This document shows, piece after piece, positions 34,934 through 43,080 of a stretch of 64,000 nucleotides of DNA. The notes beneath the pieces were generated by a model. The model was given only the letters and a program-made list of their open reading frames with translations, searched no databases and had not been told where the DNA came from. The stretch spans positions 62,001 through 126,000 of the forward strand of contig JAFQCU010000036.1 in NCBI GenBank assembly GCA_017416285.1. The letters run 5' to 3'. This DNA is from Clostridia bacterium. GTDB taxonomy: Bacteria; Bacillota; Clostridia; Oscillospirales; Acutalibacteraceae. The position numbers were made by a program, and so were the translations under genes. The stretch's first letter is position 1. Every line of letters begins with the position of its first letter.

Positions 34934-35843
34934 CCTAAAGGGCAGTTTAATTCTTGCTCTTGCGGCACTTATTTGGGGTATGGCGTTTGTGGCGCAAAAC
35001 CAAATAAGCGACACTGTTCCGACCTTTACCATTAATGCTTTGCGGTCATTTATAGCGGCAATATTTTTGTTTGTTTTTTGGAAAATTACCAATTTAAAAA
35101 CAAAGGCAACCTTTTTACCAAGTGATAAAGCAGGCAAAAAGAAATATCTTGCCGCCTCCCTTATGTGCGGCGGATTTTTAGCAGTTGCAATGAACTTACA
35201 GCAGTTCGGCATTGCCCTTTACCCAAAGGGGGCGCCTGCCGAAACCCACGCAGGCTTTTTGACCGTTTTATACGTTATTTTAGTGCCGATTTTCTCGGTT
35301 GTGCTTGGCAAAAAGGTTCCGCTTTTTGTGTGGTGCGGTGGCATTTTGGCAACCGCCGGCATTTATCTTTTATGCCTTGCAAACGGTCTTGACGCATTTT
35401 ACTTTGCCGATATTGTGGTGTTCTGCTGTGGCATTGCATTTGCGCTTCAAATTTTAGCGGTTGATAAATACGTTGGCTTTACGGGCGGGGTTAAGCTTTC
35501 AATAATGCAGTTTTTCGTTGTCGGCGTTGTTTCGACAATATGCGCTGTAATTTTTGACCTTAAAGCTTTGTCAATAACCGATTTATTAAACGGCGCATTA
35601 CCGATTTTATATCTTGGTATAATGTCAAGCGGTATAGCTTATACTTTGCAAATTGTCGGTCAAAAATATGCCGAACCATCAGTTGCATCTATTGTTATGA
35701 GCTTTGAAAGTGTGTTTGCTGTTTTGGGCGGTGTGATTTTTTCACACTCAACTCTTTCAACTAACGAAATTATTGGTTGTATCGTAATGTTTGCGGCAAT
35801 AATCGTTGCCCAACTACCCGAATTTAGAAAGAAAAAAGGATAA
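34920..35843 (+). CDS. DMT-superfamily transporter (EamA)
   Basis: 307 residues with ten hydrophobic segments in two homologous five-helix halves, the EamA layout; the first half starts LALAALIWGMAFVAQNQ and the second SGIAYTLQIVGQKYAEPSVASIVMS. These proteins export or import amino acids, nucleosides or drugs. Substrate unknown. The ATG lies within the 3' end of tex, indicating translational coupling; a terminator follows. Confidence 0.88.
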   Translation: MKQNNLKGSLILALAALIWGMAFVAQNQISDTVPTFTINALRSFIAAIFLFVFWKITNLKTKATFLPSDKAGKKKYLAASLMCGGFLAVAMNLQQFGIALYPKGAPAETHAGFLTVLYVILVPIFSVVLGKKVPLFVWCGGILATAGIYLLCLANGLDAFYFADIVVFCCGIAFALQILAVDKYVGFTGGVKLSIMQFFVVGVVSTICAVIFDLKALSITDLLNGALPILYLGIMSSGIAYTLQIVGQKYAEPSVASIVMSFESVFAVLGGVIFSHSTLSTNEIIGCIVMFAAIIVAQLPEFRKKKG

Positions 35844-35846
35844 ATT

Positions 35847-35873
35847 AAAACCGCACTAAAAGGTGCGGTTTTT
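35847..35873 (+). terminator. Terminator of the tepA-to-DMT unit
   Basis: AAAACCGCAC / GTGCGGTTTT 10-bp stem, 6-base loop, T run, 3 bases after the transporter stop. Confidence 0.85.
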
Positions 35874-35917
35874 GCGTTTCAAATTATAGTTTATCGAACA
35901 GACTATATTGATATTTT

Positions 35918-35947
35918 GTAGGGACAAGCGTCCTCGATTGTCCGCCA
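35918..35947. repeat. Single degenerate palindromic element
   Basis: GTAGGGACAAGCGTCCTCGATTGTCCGCC contains GGACAA...TTGTCC arms and an overlapping GGACAAGCGTCC. The GTAGGG...TCCGCC shape resembles short dispersed palindromes of gut Firmicutes. Only one copy is seen here. Confidence 0.4.
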
Positions 35948-35984
35948 GCAATTTGCCCAATTTCACTCACCGATGAACCCCAAT

Positions 35985-36191
35985 TTATTTATCAAAGGTA
36001 ATTTCAAAAAGCTCATTTGGAGTACAGTCGAGCAAGTAGCAAATAGTTTCAATATTTTCATATCTGATGGATTTGGTTTCGTTATTTATCATTTTACTGA
36101 AATTTTGATAACTCATACCTAATTGTTTATAAAGCCAATATTTTGTATGTCCTTTTTGTTCTAATAATTCTAATACATTTAATTTAATCAT
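35985..36191 (-). CDS. Small XRE-family helix-turn-helix regulator
   Basis: 68-residue Cro/C1-type DNA-binding protein, a single domain: helix-turn-helix at about residues 16-37 (TKYWLYKQLGMSYQNFSKMI) followed by IETICYLLDCTPNELFEI, typical of the family's last helix. The upstream region on the minus strand carries AGGAAGTG before the ATG. It is divergent from a second XRE regulator; the pair may cross-regulate, which is inference. Confidence 0.82.
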   Translation of the reverse strand: MIKLNVLELLEQKGHTKYWLYKQLGMSYQNFSKMINNETKSIRYENIETICYLLDCTPNELFEITFDK

Positions 36192-36341
36192 AAGACACTT
36201 CCTAATAACTTATTTATTAATTAGATAGTATCTTATTTTTTCTCTTTACATATAGACTAATACATTATATAATGAATTAGTTTATTAAGGCAATTGTGAT
36301 ACGTGCTTTTTAATTTTATAGGGAATCGGTAGGTGGATTAT

Positions 36342-36686
36342 ATGCGTAGAATAAATGTACGTATTAAAAGGGCAAGAAAAAATGCAAAATTAAAACAAAA
36401 AGATATGGCGGAAATTTTCGGATTAACCGTGGATGCTTATTCTAAAAAAGAACGAGCGGCGAGGTTTGATGCTTATGAGTTGCTAAAGTTATCATATATT
36501 TTTAATGTTGATGTGCGTGAATTTTTTTATGATGACCCCGAAGCGGAGGATATGTATATAATACCTAACGGATATTTTAAATTAAATGACCGTGAAGCTG
36601 ATATATTAACTATGTATCGATATGTTAAAAAAGAAAAGAAAAAAGCAATATTTGCATATGTTTTTGAAACGTATAAAGAAAATTAA
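36342..36686 (+). CDS. XRE-family transcriptional regulator
   Basis: 114 residues. The N-terminal helix-turn-helix (KQKDMAEIFGLTVDAYSKKE, about residues 20-40) is followed by DAYELLKLSYIFNVDVREFF and a C-terminal extension with a KKEKKKAIFAYVF helix that may mediate dimerisation. ATG 36342 follows AGGTGGAT; an in-frame GTG is inside that site. It faces galK across a shared terminator. Targets unknown. Confidence 0.8.
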   Translation: MRRINVRIKRARKNAKLKQKDMAEIFGLTVDAYSKKERAARFDAYELLKLSYIFNVDVREFFYDDPEAEDMYIIPNGYFKLNDREADILTMYRYVKKEKKKAIFAYVFETYKEN

Positions 36687-36704
36687 TTTTCGGCGCATAA
36701 CAAA

Positions 36705-36735
36705 AGCACCCAACTTTTGTTGGGTGCTAAATTTT
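36705..36735. terminator. Bidirectional terminator between the XRE gene and galK
   Basis: Perfect 10-bp stem AGCACCCAAC / GTTGGGTGCT with a TTTT loop, between convergent genes; T-rich on both outgoing strands. Confidence 0.85.
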
Positions 36736-36741
36736 TGGTTA

Positions 36742-38013
36742 TTATTTAATTTCATATCCACCAACGGGGCGAATAGCTAAAACGCTGCAGCTGCCAAGAC
36801 CGAAAGCGGATTCAATCATTGCTTTGTAATCATTAAGCAAATCGGTTGGGATATAGCACTGAATAGTACCTGCAAAGCCGCCGCCGTGAACACGGCAAGC
36901 GCCTTTATCACCGAGGAACTGCTTTGTCAAGATAATAGCAAGTGATAAGCCCTGTTCCTTAACAGCGGAGGTGGAATAAAGATTTTGTAAACAATCGTAT
37001 GATGACTGACCTGAAGCGTTAACCATTTTAAGAAAATCTTCAAATCTGCCTTCCTTTAATGCGGCACGCTGATCTAAAACACGGCGGTTATCATTAAAGA
37101 AGTGGATTGCACGAAGCACTGCACGGTCACCGTATTCCTTGCGAAGTGTTTGAATATTTTTATAAAATTCGTTTTCATCAGCATCACGCAAGAAATCAAC
37201 ACCCAAAGCGTTGCTTATTTGCTTACATTCAATGGTGATGTCGGCATAGTCCTGTGTTAAATTAGCGTGGTTTCCTCCGGTGTCAACAACGCAAAGGGTA
37301 TAGCCGAATTTTTTAATATCAAGGTCAATCTTTTCGGTAATGGGGTTTGCGGGGTCGTTAAAGTCGGCGTATGTAAAGCCACCAAGCGAGCTTGCCATTT
37401 GGTCCAAAAGACCACAGGGCTTGCCGAAATATTCACGTTCAGCAAACTGACCGATTTTTGCAATTTCAATAGCGGTAACCTTATCATCGGCAAACATACC
37501 GTTTAAAATATTGCCGATAAGCACTTCAAATGCGGCAGAGGAAGAAAGACCCGAGCCCTTTAAAACGTTTGAGGTTGTGTAAGCATTGAAGCCTTGAAGC
37601 TTAACGCCCATTTCACTGAATTTGTAGCACACACCACGAATAAGTGATGATGCACGGCCGATTTCTTTGTCCTGTTTTTCAAGTTCGGAAAGAGCGATGG
37701 TGTCCATATCGTATCCACGTGATTTAACACGAACAACATTTTCACCGTTTAATGCAACAACTGCAATAACGTCCATATCAACACCGCCGGCAAGCACACA
37801 GCCGTGCTGGTGGTCGGTGTGGTTGCCGCCAACCTCGGTTCTGCCTGGGGCAGAAAAAAGGCGGATATCACTATCGGTGGGGAAGAGCTTCTGGAATTCA
37901 CAAACAGCGTCAAAGTAACGTGCTTTTGCTTTTTCGGTTTCGCCGTAAAGCATTAAAAAGTCCTTATCAAAGCCGCCGTTTTGAATTTTATTTTTAATTT
38001 CAATAATGTTCAT
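36742..38013 (-). CDS. galK: Galactokinase
   Basis: 423 residues, GHMP kinase that phosphorylates galactose to galactose 1-phosphate. The galactokinase signature appears as GRTEVGGNHTDHQHG, the ATP loop as LKGSGLSSSAAFEVLIG, and the third GHMP motif as ACRVHGGGFAGTIQCYI. Slightly longer than E. coli GalK. It starts 12 bases after the ackA stop and shares that operon; the Leloir genes galT and galE are not in the window. Confidence 0.93.
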   Translation of the reverse strand: MNIIEIKNKIQNGGFDKDFLMLYGETEKAKARYFDAVCEFQKLFPTDSDIRLFSAPGRTEVGGNHTDHQHGCVLAGGVDMDVIAVVALNGENVVRVKSRGYDMDTIALSELEKQDKEIGRASSLIRGVCYKFSEMGVKLQGFNAYTTSNVLKGSGLSSSAAFEVLIGNILNGMFADDKVTAIEIAKIGQFAEREYFGKPCGLLDQMASSLGGFTYADFNDPANPITEKIDLDIKKFGYTLCVVDTGGNHANLTQDYADITIECKQISNALGVDFLRDADENEFYKNIQTLRKEYGDRAVLRAIHFFNDNRRVLDQRAALKEGRFEDFLKMVNASGQSSYDCLQNLYSTSAVKEQGLSLAIILTKQFLGDKGACRVHGGGFAGTIQCYIPTDLLNDYKAMIESAFGLGSCSVLAIRPVGGYEIK

Positions 38014-38025
38014 ATTAAAACACCC

Positions 38026-39222
38026 TTATTTTGAAATGATAGCCAAAGTGTCACGTGCGATTGCAAGTTCTTCATTAGTGGGGATAATGTAAACGTTAAC
38101 CTTGCTGTTTTCGGTAGAGATTTTAACTTCTTCACCACGGATGGCATTTTTCTGGTCATCAATTTCAACACCGATATACTTGAGGTTTTCGCAAACGTAT
38201 TTTCTAAGCTCGCCGTCGTTTTCACCGATACCGCCGGTAAATACAATAGCGTCAACGCCGTTCATAGCGGCAATGTAAGAGCCAACGAATTTAAGAATTT
38301 GGTAACGCTGCATATCAATAGCAAGCTGTGCACGGTGGTTGCCGGCTTCTGCAGCTGCTGCAACGTCACGGTTGTCGTTAGAAACGCCTGAAACACCAAA
38401 TACACCCGATTCCTTATTGCAAATGCGGTTAATATCAGCAGGGGTAAGGTTTTCCTTTTCTGCAATAAAGGTCAAAGCAGAGGGGTCAAGTGTACCTGTA
38501 CGTGTGCCCATCATAAAGCCGTCAAGGGGAGTAAAGCCCATTGATGTATCATAGCAAAGACCGTCTTTAACTGCGGTAATTGAGCAACCGTTACCAAGGT
38601 GGCAGGTAATAATCTTAAGGTCTTTCTTGTCCTTGTTTTCAAGAACTGCACAGCGGTCGCTTACAAAGTGGTGGCTTGTACCGTGAGCACCGTACTTGCG
38701 AACGCCGTATTTTTCATAATATTCATAAGGAAGCGCAAACATATAAACGTGTTCGGGCATGGTCTGGTGGAAAGAGGTGTCAAACACTGCAACCTGTGGC
38801 TTTTCGCTGCCAAAGGTTTTGATGCATGCCTTAATAGCAAGCACGTGAGCAGGGTTATGAAGAGGTGCCAAAGCGCCAAGCTCGTCAATTTTATTTAATG
38901 CATCTTCGGTAATAAGGCAAGAGCCTTTGAATATAGCACCGCCCTGCACGATACGGTGACCGATAGCCGAAACCTCATCAAAAGAATCAATAACCTTAGC
39001 ATCAGACTTGGTCAATGCATAAACTACTGCTTCAAATGCTTCACTGTGGGTGGGCATGGGGGTTTCAGCAGAATATGTTCTGCCGTCAGCAGCTTTGTGT
39101 GTAATAGCGCCGGTTACACCAATGCGTTCGCAAAGGCCCTTTGCTAAAACCTGTTCGTTTTCCATATCAATAAGCTGATATTTAAGAGAAGAACTGCCTG
39201 CGTTTACAACGAAAATTTTCAT
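38026..39222 (-). CDS. ackA: Acetate kinase
   Basis: 398 residues, converts acetyl phosphate and ADP to acetate and ATP. The ASKHA motifs are clear: VNAGSSSLKYQLID at the N-terminus, HRIVQGGA, DTSFHQTMP, HLGNGCSITAVKDG, MGFTPLDGFMMGTRTGTLDP and FTGGIGEN. GGAGG precedes the ATG. Together with PduL (10836-11408) it completes an acetyl-CoA to acetate route. A promoter lies just upstream and galK follows. Confidence 0.96.
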   Translation of the reverse strand: MKIFVVNAGSSSLKYQLIDMENEQVLAKGLCERIGVTGAITHKAADGRTYSAETPMPTHSEAFEAVVYALTKSDAKVIDSFDEVSAIGHRIVQGGAIFKGSCLITEDALNKIDELGALAPLHNPAHVLAIKACIKTFGSEKPQVAVFDTSFHQTMPEHVYMFALPYEYYEKYGVRKYGAHGTSHHFVSDRCAVLENKDKKDLKIITCHLGNGCSITAVKDGLCYDTSMGFTPLDGFMMGTRTGTLDPSALTFIAEKENLTPADINRICNKESGVFGVSGVSNDNRDVAAAAEAGNHRAQLAIDMQRYQILKFVGSYIAAMNGVDAIVFTGGIGENDGELRKYVCENLKYIGVEIDDQKNAIRGEEVKISTENSKVNVYIIPTNEELAIARDTLAIISK

Positions 39223-39285
39223 TTTAAAATGCCTCCGTCAAAAATTATTGAATTAAAAATTAAAATATGTTATATTAACTAATAT

Positions 39286-39314
39286 ATAATACAATAAATT
39301 TCCGTTATTTTCAA
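39286..39314 (-). promoter_or_regulatory. Promoter of ackA-galK
   Basis: On the minus strand TTGAAA (39314-39309), 17-bp spacer, TATTAT (39291-39286), in the divergent region with tmcAL. Confidence 0.55.
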
Positions 39315-39339
39315 GTTTATTTGTAAAAGAAGTGATTTT

Positions 39340-40512
39340 TTGGCCAGAATAGGCATTATTGCAGAGTTTAACCCCCTTCATTTAGGGCATAAGTACTTAA
39401 TAGATGAAGCTAAAAAGCTGGGCGAGGTTGTTTGTGTTATTTCCGCAAACTTTGTTCAGCGTGGCGATACTGCGATTGTTGAAAAGCACACCCGCACAGA
39501 AATGGCGCTTAAGTGTGGGGCAGACCTTGTTTTAGAAATGCCGGTTTGCTATTCAATGTCGACAGCGCAAAGCTTTGCACTTTTCGGTGTTTGGGCATTA
39601 AAGGCGGCGGGATGTGACTGCTTAATGTTCGGTAGTGAAACGGGTGAAATAGCACCTCTTTTAAAAACTGCTGATATTTTAAAAAGTGAAAATTTTTCAC
39701 AAAAATTGGCGCTTAAGCTTAAAAGCGGTGTCACCTTTGCGGCGGCACGCCAGTCTGCAGCGGAGGAATGCGGCGCACCAAAGAACGTTTTACAGGGCGC
39801 AAACAATAATTTGGCGATTGAATATATTGTTGCGGCTAAAAGCATTGGCGCAGAATTTGATTTTCTTACAATCAAACGGCAGGGAAGCGGTCACGACAGC
39901 AGTGCTACCGATAGCGGCTTTGCCTCTGCATCACTTATTCGTGAAAAGCTTTATGAGGGCGATTATCAATTTGCCAAACAATATATGCCCAAAGCGGCAT
40001 TTGACCTTATAAAAACCGACGAAATTTCAAATATTCAAAATATTGAAACCGCAATTTTATCAATTCTTCGCACTAAAACAATTGATGATTTTAAAAATCT
40101 GCCCGACATAAGCGAGGGTATTGATAATAAAATTTTTTCTGCAGTAAGGGTTGCAACCACGCTTAATGAGGTTTATAATAACGTTAAGAGCAAGCGTTAT
40201 ACCTTGGCTCGCATAAGACGTCTTGTTTTATCGGCATTTTTAGGTATTGACAACAGCTTCTTTATGCAAAAGCCCGAATATATAAGGGTGCTCGGTTTTA
40301 ACAAAAATGGTGAGGAAATTATTAAGGCTTGCCGCAAAAATTCCGAAATCCCCATCATTTTAAAGGCTACTGAAATTAAAGAATTATCTGAAAAGGCACA
40401 AAAAATGTTCGAGCTTGAAAACCGTGCCACAGACTTATATCTTTTATCCTTAAATAAGCCGCAGGAATGTGGGCTTGAATATAAAGCGAATTTAATTAAA
40501 ACGGAGTGTTAG
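39340..40512 (+). CDS. tmcAL: tRNA(Met) cytidine acetate ligase
   Basis: 390 residues of the YlbM/TmcAL family, which uses ATP and acetate directly to acetylate the wobble cytidine of elongator tRNA-Met. The nucleotidyltransferase HxGH motif is in IAEFNPLHLGHKYLI, followed by NFVQRGD and HTRTEMALKCGADLVLEMP; the C-terminal half holds the RNA-binding region. The TTG start lies 3 bases past AGTGAT, the spacing seen elsewhere here. It is divergent from ackA, which produces acetate. Confidence 0.92.
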   Translation: MARIGIIAEFNPLHLGHKYLIDEAKKLGEVVCVISANFVQRGDTAIVEKHTRTEMALKCGADLVLEMPVCYSMSTAQSFALFGVWALKAAGCDCLMFGSETGEIAPLLKTADILKSENFSQKLALKLKSGVTFAAARQSAAEECGAPKNVLQGANNNLAIEYIVAAKSIGAEFDFLTIKRQGSGHDSSATDSGFASASLIREKLYEGDYQFAKQYMPKAAFDLIKTDEISNIQNIETAILSILRTKTIDDFKNLPDISEGIDNKIFSAVRVATTLNEVYNNVKSKRYTLARIRRLVLSAFLGIDNSFFMQKPEYIRVLGFNKNGEEIIKACRKNSEIPIILKATEIKELSEKAQKMFELENRATDLYLLSLNKPQECGLEYKANLIKTEC

Positions 40513-40516
40513 TTTT

Positions 40517-41449
40517 ATGGTAAATGTAAATGTTATTGAAAGCTACAAGGATTACGGCAAGGTAGTAAGCATTACAAACGGCGTTATTGAAGCATACGTT
40601 ACTGTGGATATCGGTCCACGTATTATTCGTTTCGGTTACGTTGGCGAACAAAATATTTTGTGCGATAATCGTAGCTCTTTGGGTTGTTTGGAGGATGACG
40701 CTTATCACGCATTTTTTGGTGAGGGCAGACGTTGGGAAAGTCTCGGCGGCTATCGTGTTTGGGTTACTCCTGAAGGCTATCCCGAAACCTATACACCTGA
40801 TGACCGTCCCGTTAGCTTTACAGTTAATCCCGACAGCGTTGTATTCACCGCTTTACCTGATAATGAGGTTGGCATTTTAAAGACAGTTACCATTAAAATG
40901 GACCCCGATGATGCAAATATGGTGGTTAATGCCAAGGTTCAAAACATTAGCGGCAAGGAAAAGGAATTTGCTGTTTGGGTAATTTCTGTTTGCTCGGCAG
41001 GCGGCAACCTTGTTATACCAATGAATACTAACGATACGGGTTATTTACATAACCGTGCAATTTCGGTTTGGTCCTATACCGATTTAGGTGATAGCCGCTT
41101 GCGTTTTGGCAAAAAGTACGTTGTAGTTAAGCAGGACGTTAACGCAACCTGTCCCGCAAAGCTTGGCTTTGACCTTAATGATGGCACCGTACATTACGTG
41201 TTAGGTGATGACGTTTTCACAAAGCGTTACAATGCAAAGCACGGCGAATTGCCTTACCCCGATGGTGATTGCTCATTTGAAACCTATACAAACAAGGTTA
41301 TGATCGAGGTTGAAAGCCTTTCGGATGTTAAAAGGGTGCCAAACGGTGGTACAAATGAAATCACAGAATTCTGGTCACTTAACAAAAAGCCCTGCGAGGT
41401 TGATTTTAAAGACGACAATTCTATTGATGAGTTTTTGGATAAAATGTAA
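40517..41449 (+). CDS. Galactose-mutarotase-fold protein of unknown substrate
   Basis: 310 residues, beta-rich throughout with no membrane segment or signal peptide. The opening segment (ITNGVIEAYVTVDIGPRIIRFG) and repeated beta-sandwich pattern resemble aldose 1-epimerase-like carbohydrate-binding folds; FFGEGRRWESLGGYRVWVTPE could be part of the binding cleft. A catalytic His/Glu pair cannot be assigned with confidence. It starts 4 bases after tmcAL and is probably cotranscribed; no functional link to tRNA modification is evident. Confidence 0.65.
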   Translation: MVNVNVIESYKDYGKVVSITNGVIEAYVTVDIGPRIIRFGYVGEQNILCDNRSSLGCLEDDAYHAFFGEGRRWESLGGYRVWVTPEGYPETYTPDDRPVSFTVNPDSVVFTALPDNEVGILKTVTIKMDPDDANMVVNAKVQNISGKEKEFAVWVISVCSAGGNLVIPMNTNDTGYLHNRAISVWSYTDLGDSRLRFGKKYVVVKQDVNATCPAKLGFDLNDGTVHYVLGDDVFTKRYNAKHGELPYPDGDCSFETYTNKVMIEVESLSDVKRVPNGGTNEITEFWSLNKKPCEVDFKDDNSIDEFLDKM

Positions 41450-41453
41450 AAAA

Positions 41454-41581
41454 GCCTTCTCCTGCGGGAGAAGGGGGGGACCAAACGAAAGTTTGGTGGA
41501 TGAGGAGTTTTATAAGTGTGTTTTTTATGGGTACCACCTCATCCGTCACCTTCGGCGACACCTTCTCCTACTGGAGAAGGC
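41454..41581. repeat. MITE/REPIN-like palindromic element
   Basis: About 128 bp with complementary ends. The left arm has GCCTTCTCC-tgcg-GGAGAAGG, a CCAAAC-GAAA-GTTTGG hairpin and GGTGGATGAGG; the right arm has CCACCTCATCC and CCTTCTCC-tact-GGAGAAGGC. The outer arms are inverted copies of each other, each also a hairpin. No ORF or transposase is inside. The shape fits a non-autonomous palindromic repeat. It starts 4 bases after the preceding stop codon. Confidence 0.7.
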
Positions 41582-41617
41582 ATGGTTTAAATAAAATTTT
41601 GTTTTGCGATAAAACAT

Positions 41618-41655
41618 AACAGCGAGGTGAATTTTCACCTCGCTGTTGTTGTTTA
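41618..41655. terminator. Bidirectional terminator
   Basis: 14-bp complementary arms AACAGCGAGGTGAA / TTCACCTCGCTGTT almost without loop, followed by GTTGTTTATTT. It separates the palindromic element from the convergent lipoprotein gene. Confidence 0.75.
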
Positions 41656-42420
41656 TTTATTGTATTTGTCGTATAAATCTTTTAACGTAAGCTTCATATT
41701 TTTAAGCTCTTCAAGTGATTGGTCCATATATGACCATTTATGCGCCTTTTTGGTAAAGCCCATTAATTCTAAGTCTTTATAAGATTGGTAAAATCCATAA
41801 TCTTCTTCCGAAATTTTTACGGTGTTTTTAATTTGGTAATCTTTAAGTGTCGCAACAAAGCCGTTTGTAAAAATTAAATCCTTATCGCGCATAAAACCTA
41901 AAACGTAGTACGCGTTTGTAGCTTCATCAAATTCAATATGGTCTATCATCATATTCTCATCAATAAAAACTTGTTCAACTAATGAAAAATCAGTAGTGTC
42001 ATAAACCGAAATAGCCGAATGCAAATCATCCTTTTGTCTTTCAATATTTATCAAAAACTTTCCGTCGGGTGAAAAACAAAAGCCATCGTCTTGTGAAAAG
42101 TTGATTTTTGAAGTGCTGAATTTTTTTATTAAAGAAAAGCTTTCAAGCGAATAAACTGCAAATTTACCTTCGGTTGATTTAACAACAAAAAGCTCGCCGC
42201 TTGGCGAAATCATAGGGGTAGAACAGTAATCCATATCGCTAAATTTGGCGATTTGAGTATTATCCTTGTCATATAAGTATACGGTGTTTTCGGTACAACC
42301 AACCGAAAATTCTTCGTTAGAAACATAGCCCCAAAACTTGTTAGTTATATCACCGCATGAACATAACAAAAGGCACAGAAGTATTGAAATAATTAAGATA
42401 AATAATTTGCTTTTTTTCAT
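41653..42420 (-). CDS. Lipoprotein with beta-propeller-like repeats
   Basis: 255 residues. N-terminal lipoprotein signal peptide ending LLLCSCG, so Cys is the lipid anchor near residue 20. The mature part has repeated strand motifs (NTVYLYDKDNTQIAKFSDMD, PSGELFVV, FSPDGKFLINIE) resembling WD40/YVTN blades, too few for a full propeller. ATG 42420 follows GAAGGTGA; the upstream GTG is within that site. It follows mntP by 17 bases and is probably cotranscribed. Function unknown. Confidence 0.65.
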   Translation of the reverse strand: MKKSKLFILIISILLCLLLCSCGDITNKFWGYVSNEEFSVGCTENTVYLYDKDNTQIAKFSDMDYCSTPMISPSGELFVVKSTEGKFAVYSLESFSLIKKFSTSKINFSQDDGFCFSPDGKFLINIERQKDDLHSAISVYDTTDFSLVEQVFIDENMMIDHIEFDEATNAYYVLGFMRDKDLIFTNGFVATLKDYQIKNTVKISEEDYGFYQSYKDLELMGFTKKAHKWSYMDQSLEELKNMKLTLKDLYDKYNK

Positions 42421-42437
42421 GGTTTTCACCTTCGAAT

Positions 42438-43016
42438 TTAAAAATTAATTACACCCAAATGCTCCAGCAGTATTTTTACACCTAAAATTATAAGTATAAG
42501 ACCGCCTGCAAATTCGGCTTTTGATTTAAATTTTGCGCCGTAAATATTACCGATTTTAACACCAACTGCCGAAAGGGTAAAGGTAATCACGCCGATAAAC
42601 GCCACCGCAATAAATGCATATGTATTGTTGCCGTTTAAATCCATCGCAAGTGAAATACCTGCCGCTAAAGCGTCAATACTGGTGGCAATCGCCATCAAAA
42701 GCATGGTTTTAAAGCCGTAATTGTCGCACTGCTCTTCCTCTTCTTTTTCGAAGGATTCTTTAATCATATTACCACCTATACCGCAAAGCAAAACCAAGGC
42801 TATCCAATGGTCAATGGCGGTAACGTATTTGGCAAAGGCGGTACCAACAAAATAGCCGATAAGGGGCATAAGTGCCTGAAAGCCACCAAACCACGCACCG
42901 ACAGTCAGCATATGGCGGGATTTAAGCTCTCTCGTGGCAAGCCCCTTGCAAATGGCAACGGCAAAAGCATCCATCGAGAGCCCGACAGCCAGTATGAAAA
43001 GTTCAAAAATGCTCAA
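42438..43016 (-). CDS. mntP: Manganese efflux pump MntP
   Basis: 192 residues with six membrane segments in two related halves. The MntP/YebN signature residues are visible: GLSMDAFAVAICKG in the first helix and ATSIDALAAGISLA in the fourth, each carrying the conserved Asp for Mn2+. An acidic loop (KEEEEQCD) joins the halves. The TTG start has AAGGATG 8 bases upstream, inside the right arm of a long inverted repeat. It has its own promoter and follows the dipicolinate synthase genes. Confidence 0.93.
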   Translation of the reverse strand: MSIFELFILAVGLSMDAFAVAICKGLATRELKSRHMLTVGAWFGGFQALMPLIGYFVGTAFAKYVTAIDHWIALVLLCGIGGNMIKESFEKEEEEQCDNYGFKTMLLMAIATSIDALAAGISLAMDLNGNNTYAFIAVAFIGVITFTLSAVGVKIGNIYGAKFKSKAEFAGGLILIILGVKILLEHLGVINF

Positions 43017-43023
43017 AAATAAA

Positions 43024-43071
43024 ACATCCTTTTGAAATAATATACCTTAATAGTATATATCAAAAGGATGT
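43024..43071 (-). repeat. 12-bp inverted repeat around the mntP promoter and ribosome site
   Basis: Perfect arms ACATCCTTTTGA (43024-43035) and TCAAAAGGATGT (43060-43071), with an inner ATATAC...GTATAT dyad (43040-43058). On the minus strand the last arm contains the mntP ribosome site and is followed by TTTATTTTT, so it can also act as a terminator for transcripts arriving from dpaB. Confidence 0.7.
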
Positions 43072-43080
43072 AATTGTCAA
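43052..43080 (-). promoter_or_regulatory. Promoter of mntP with overlapping dyad
   Basis: On the minus strand TTGACA (43080-43075), 17-bp spacer, TATACT (43057-43052). The -35 overlaps the dpaB stop codon. The dyad ATATAC-TATTAAG-GTATAT covers the -10 and likely start point, the place for a metal-sensing repressor; regulator identity is not known. Confidence 0.65.

Noticed and set aside
36333..36341. GTG codon as start of the second XRE regulator
   Set aside because: It lies within the AGGTGGAT ribosome site; the ATG at 36342 is better placed.
43017..43076. Possible yybP-ykoY manganese riboswitch before mntP
   Set aside because: The 60-base gap is too short for the aptamer and lacks its conserved loops; promoter and inverted repeat explain the sequence.
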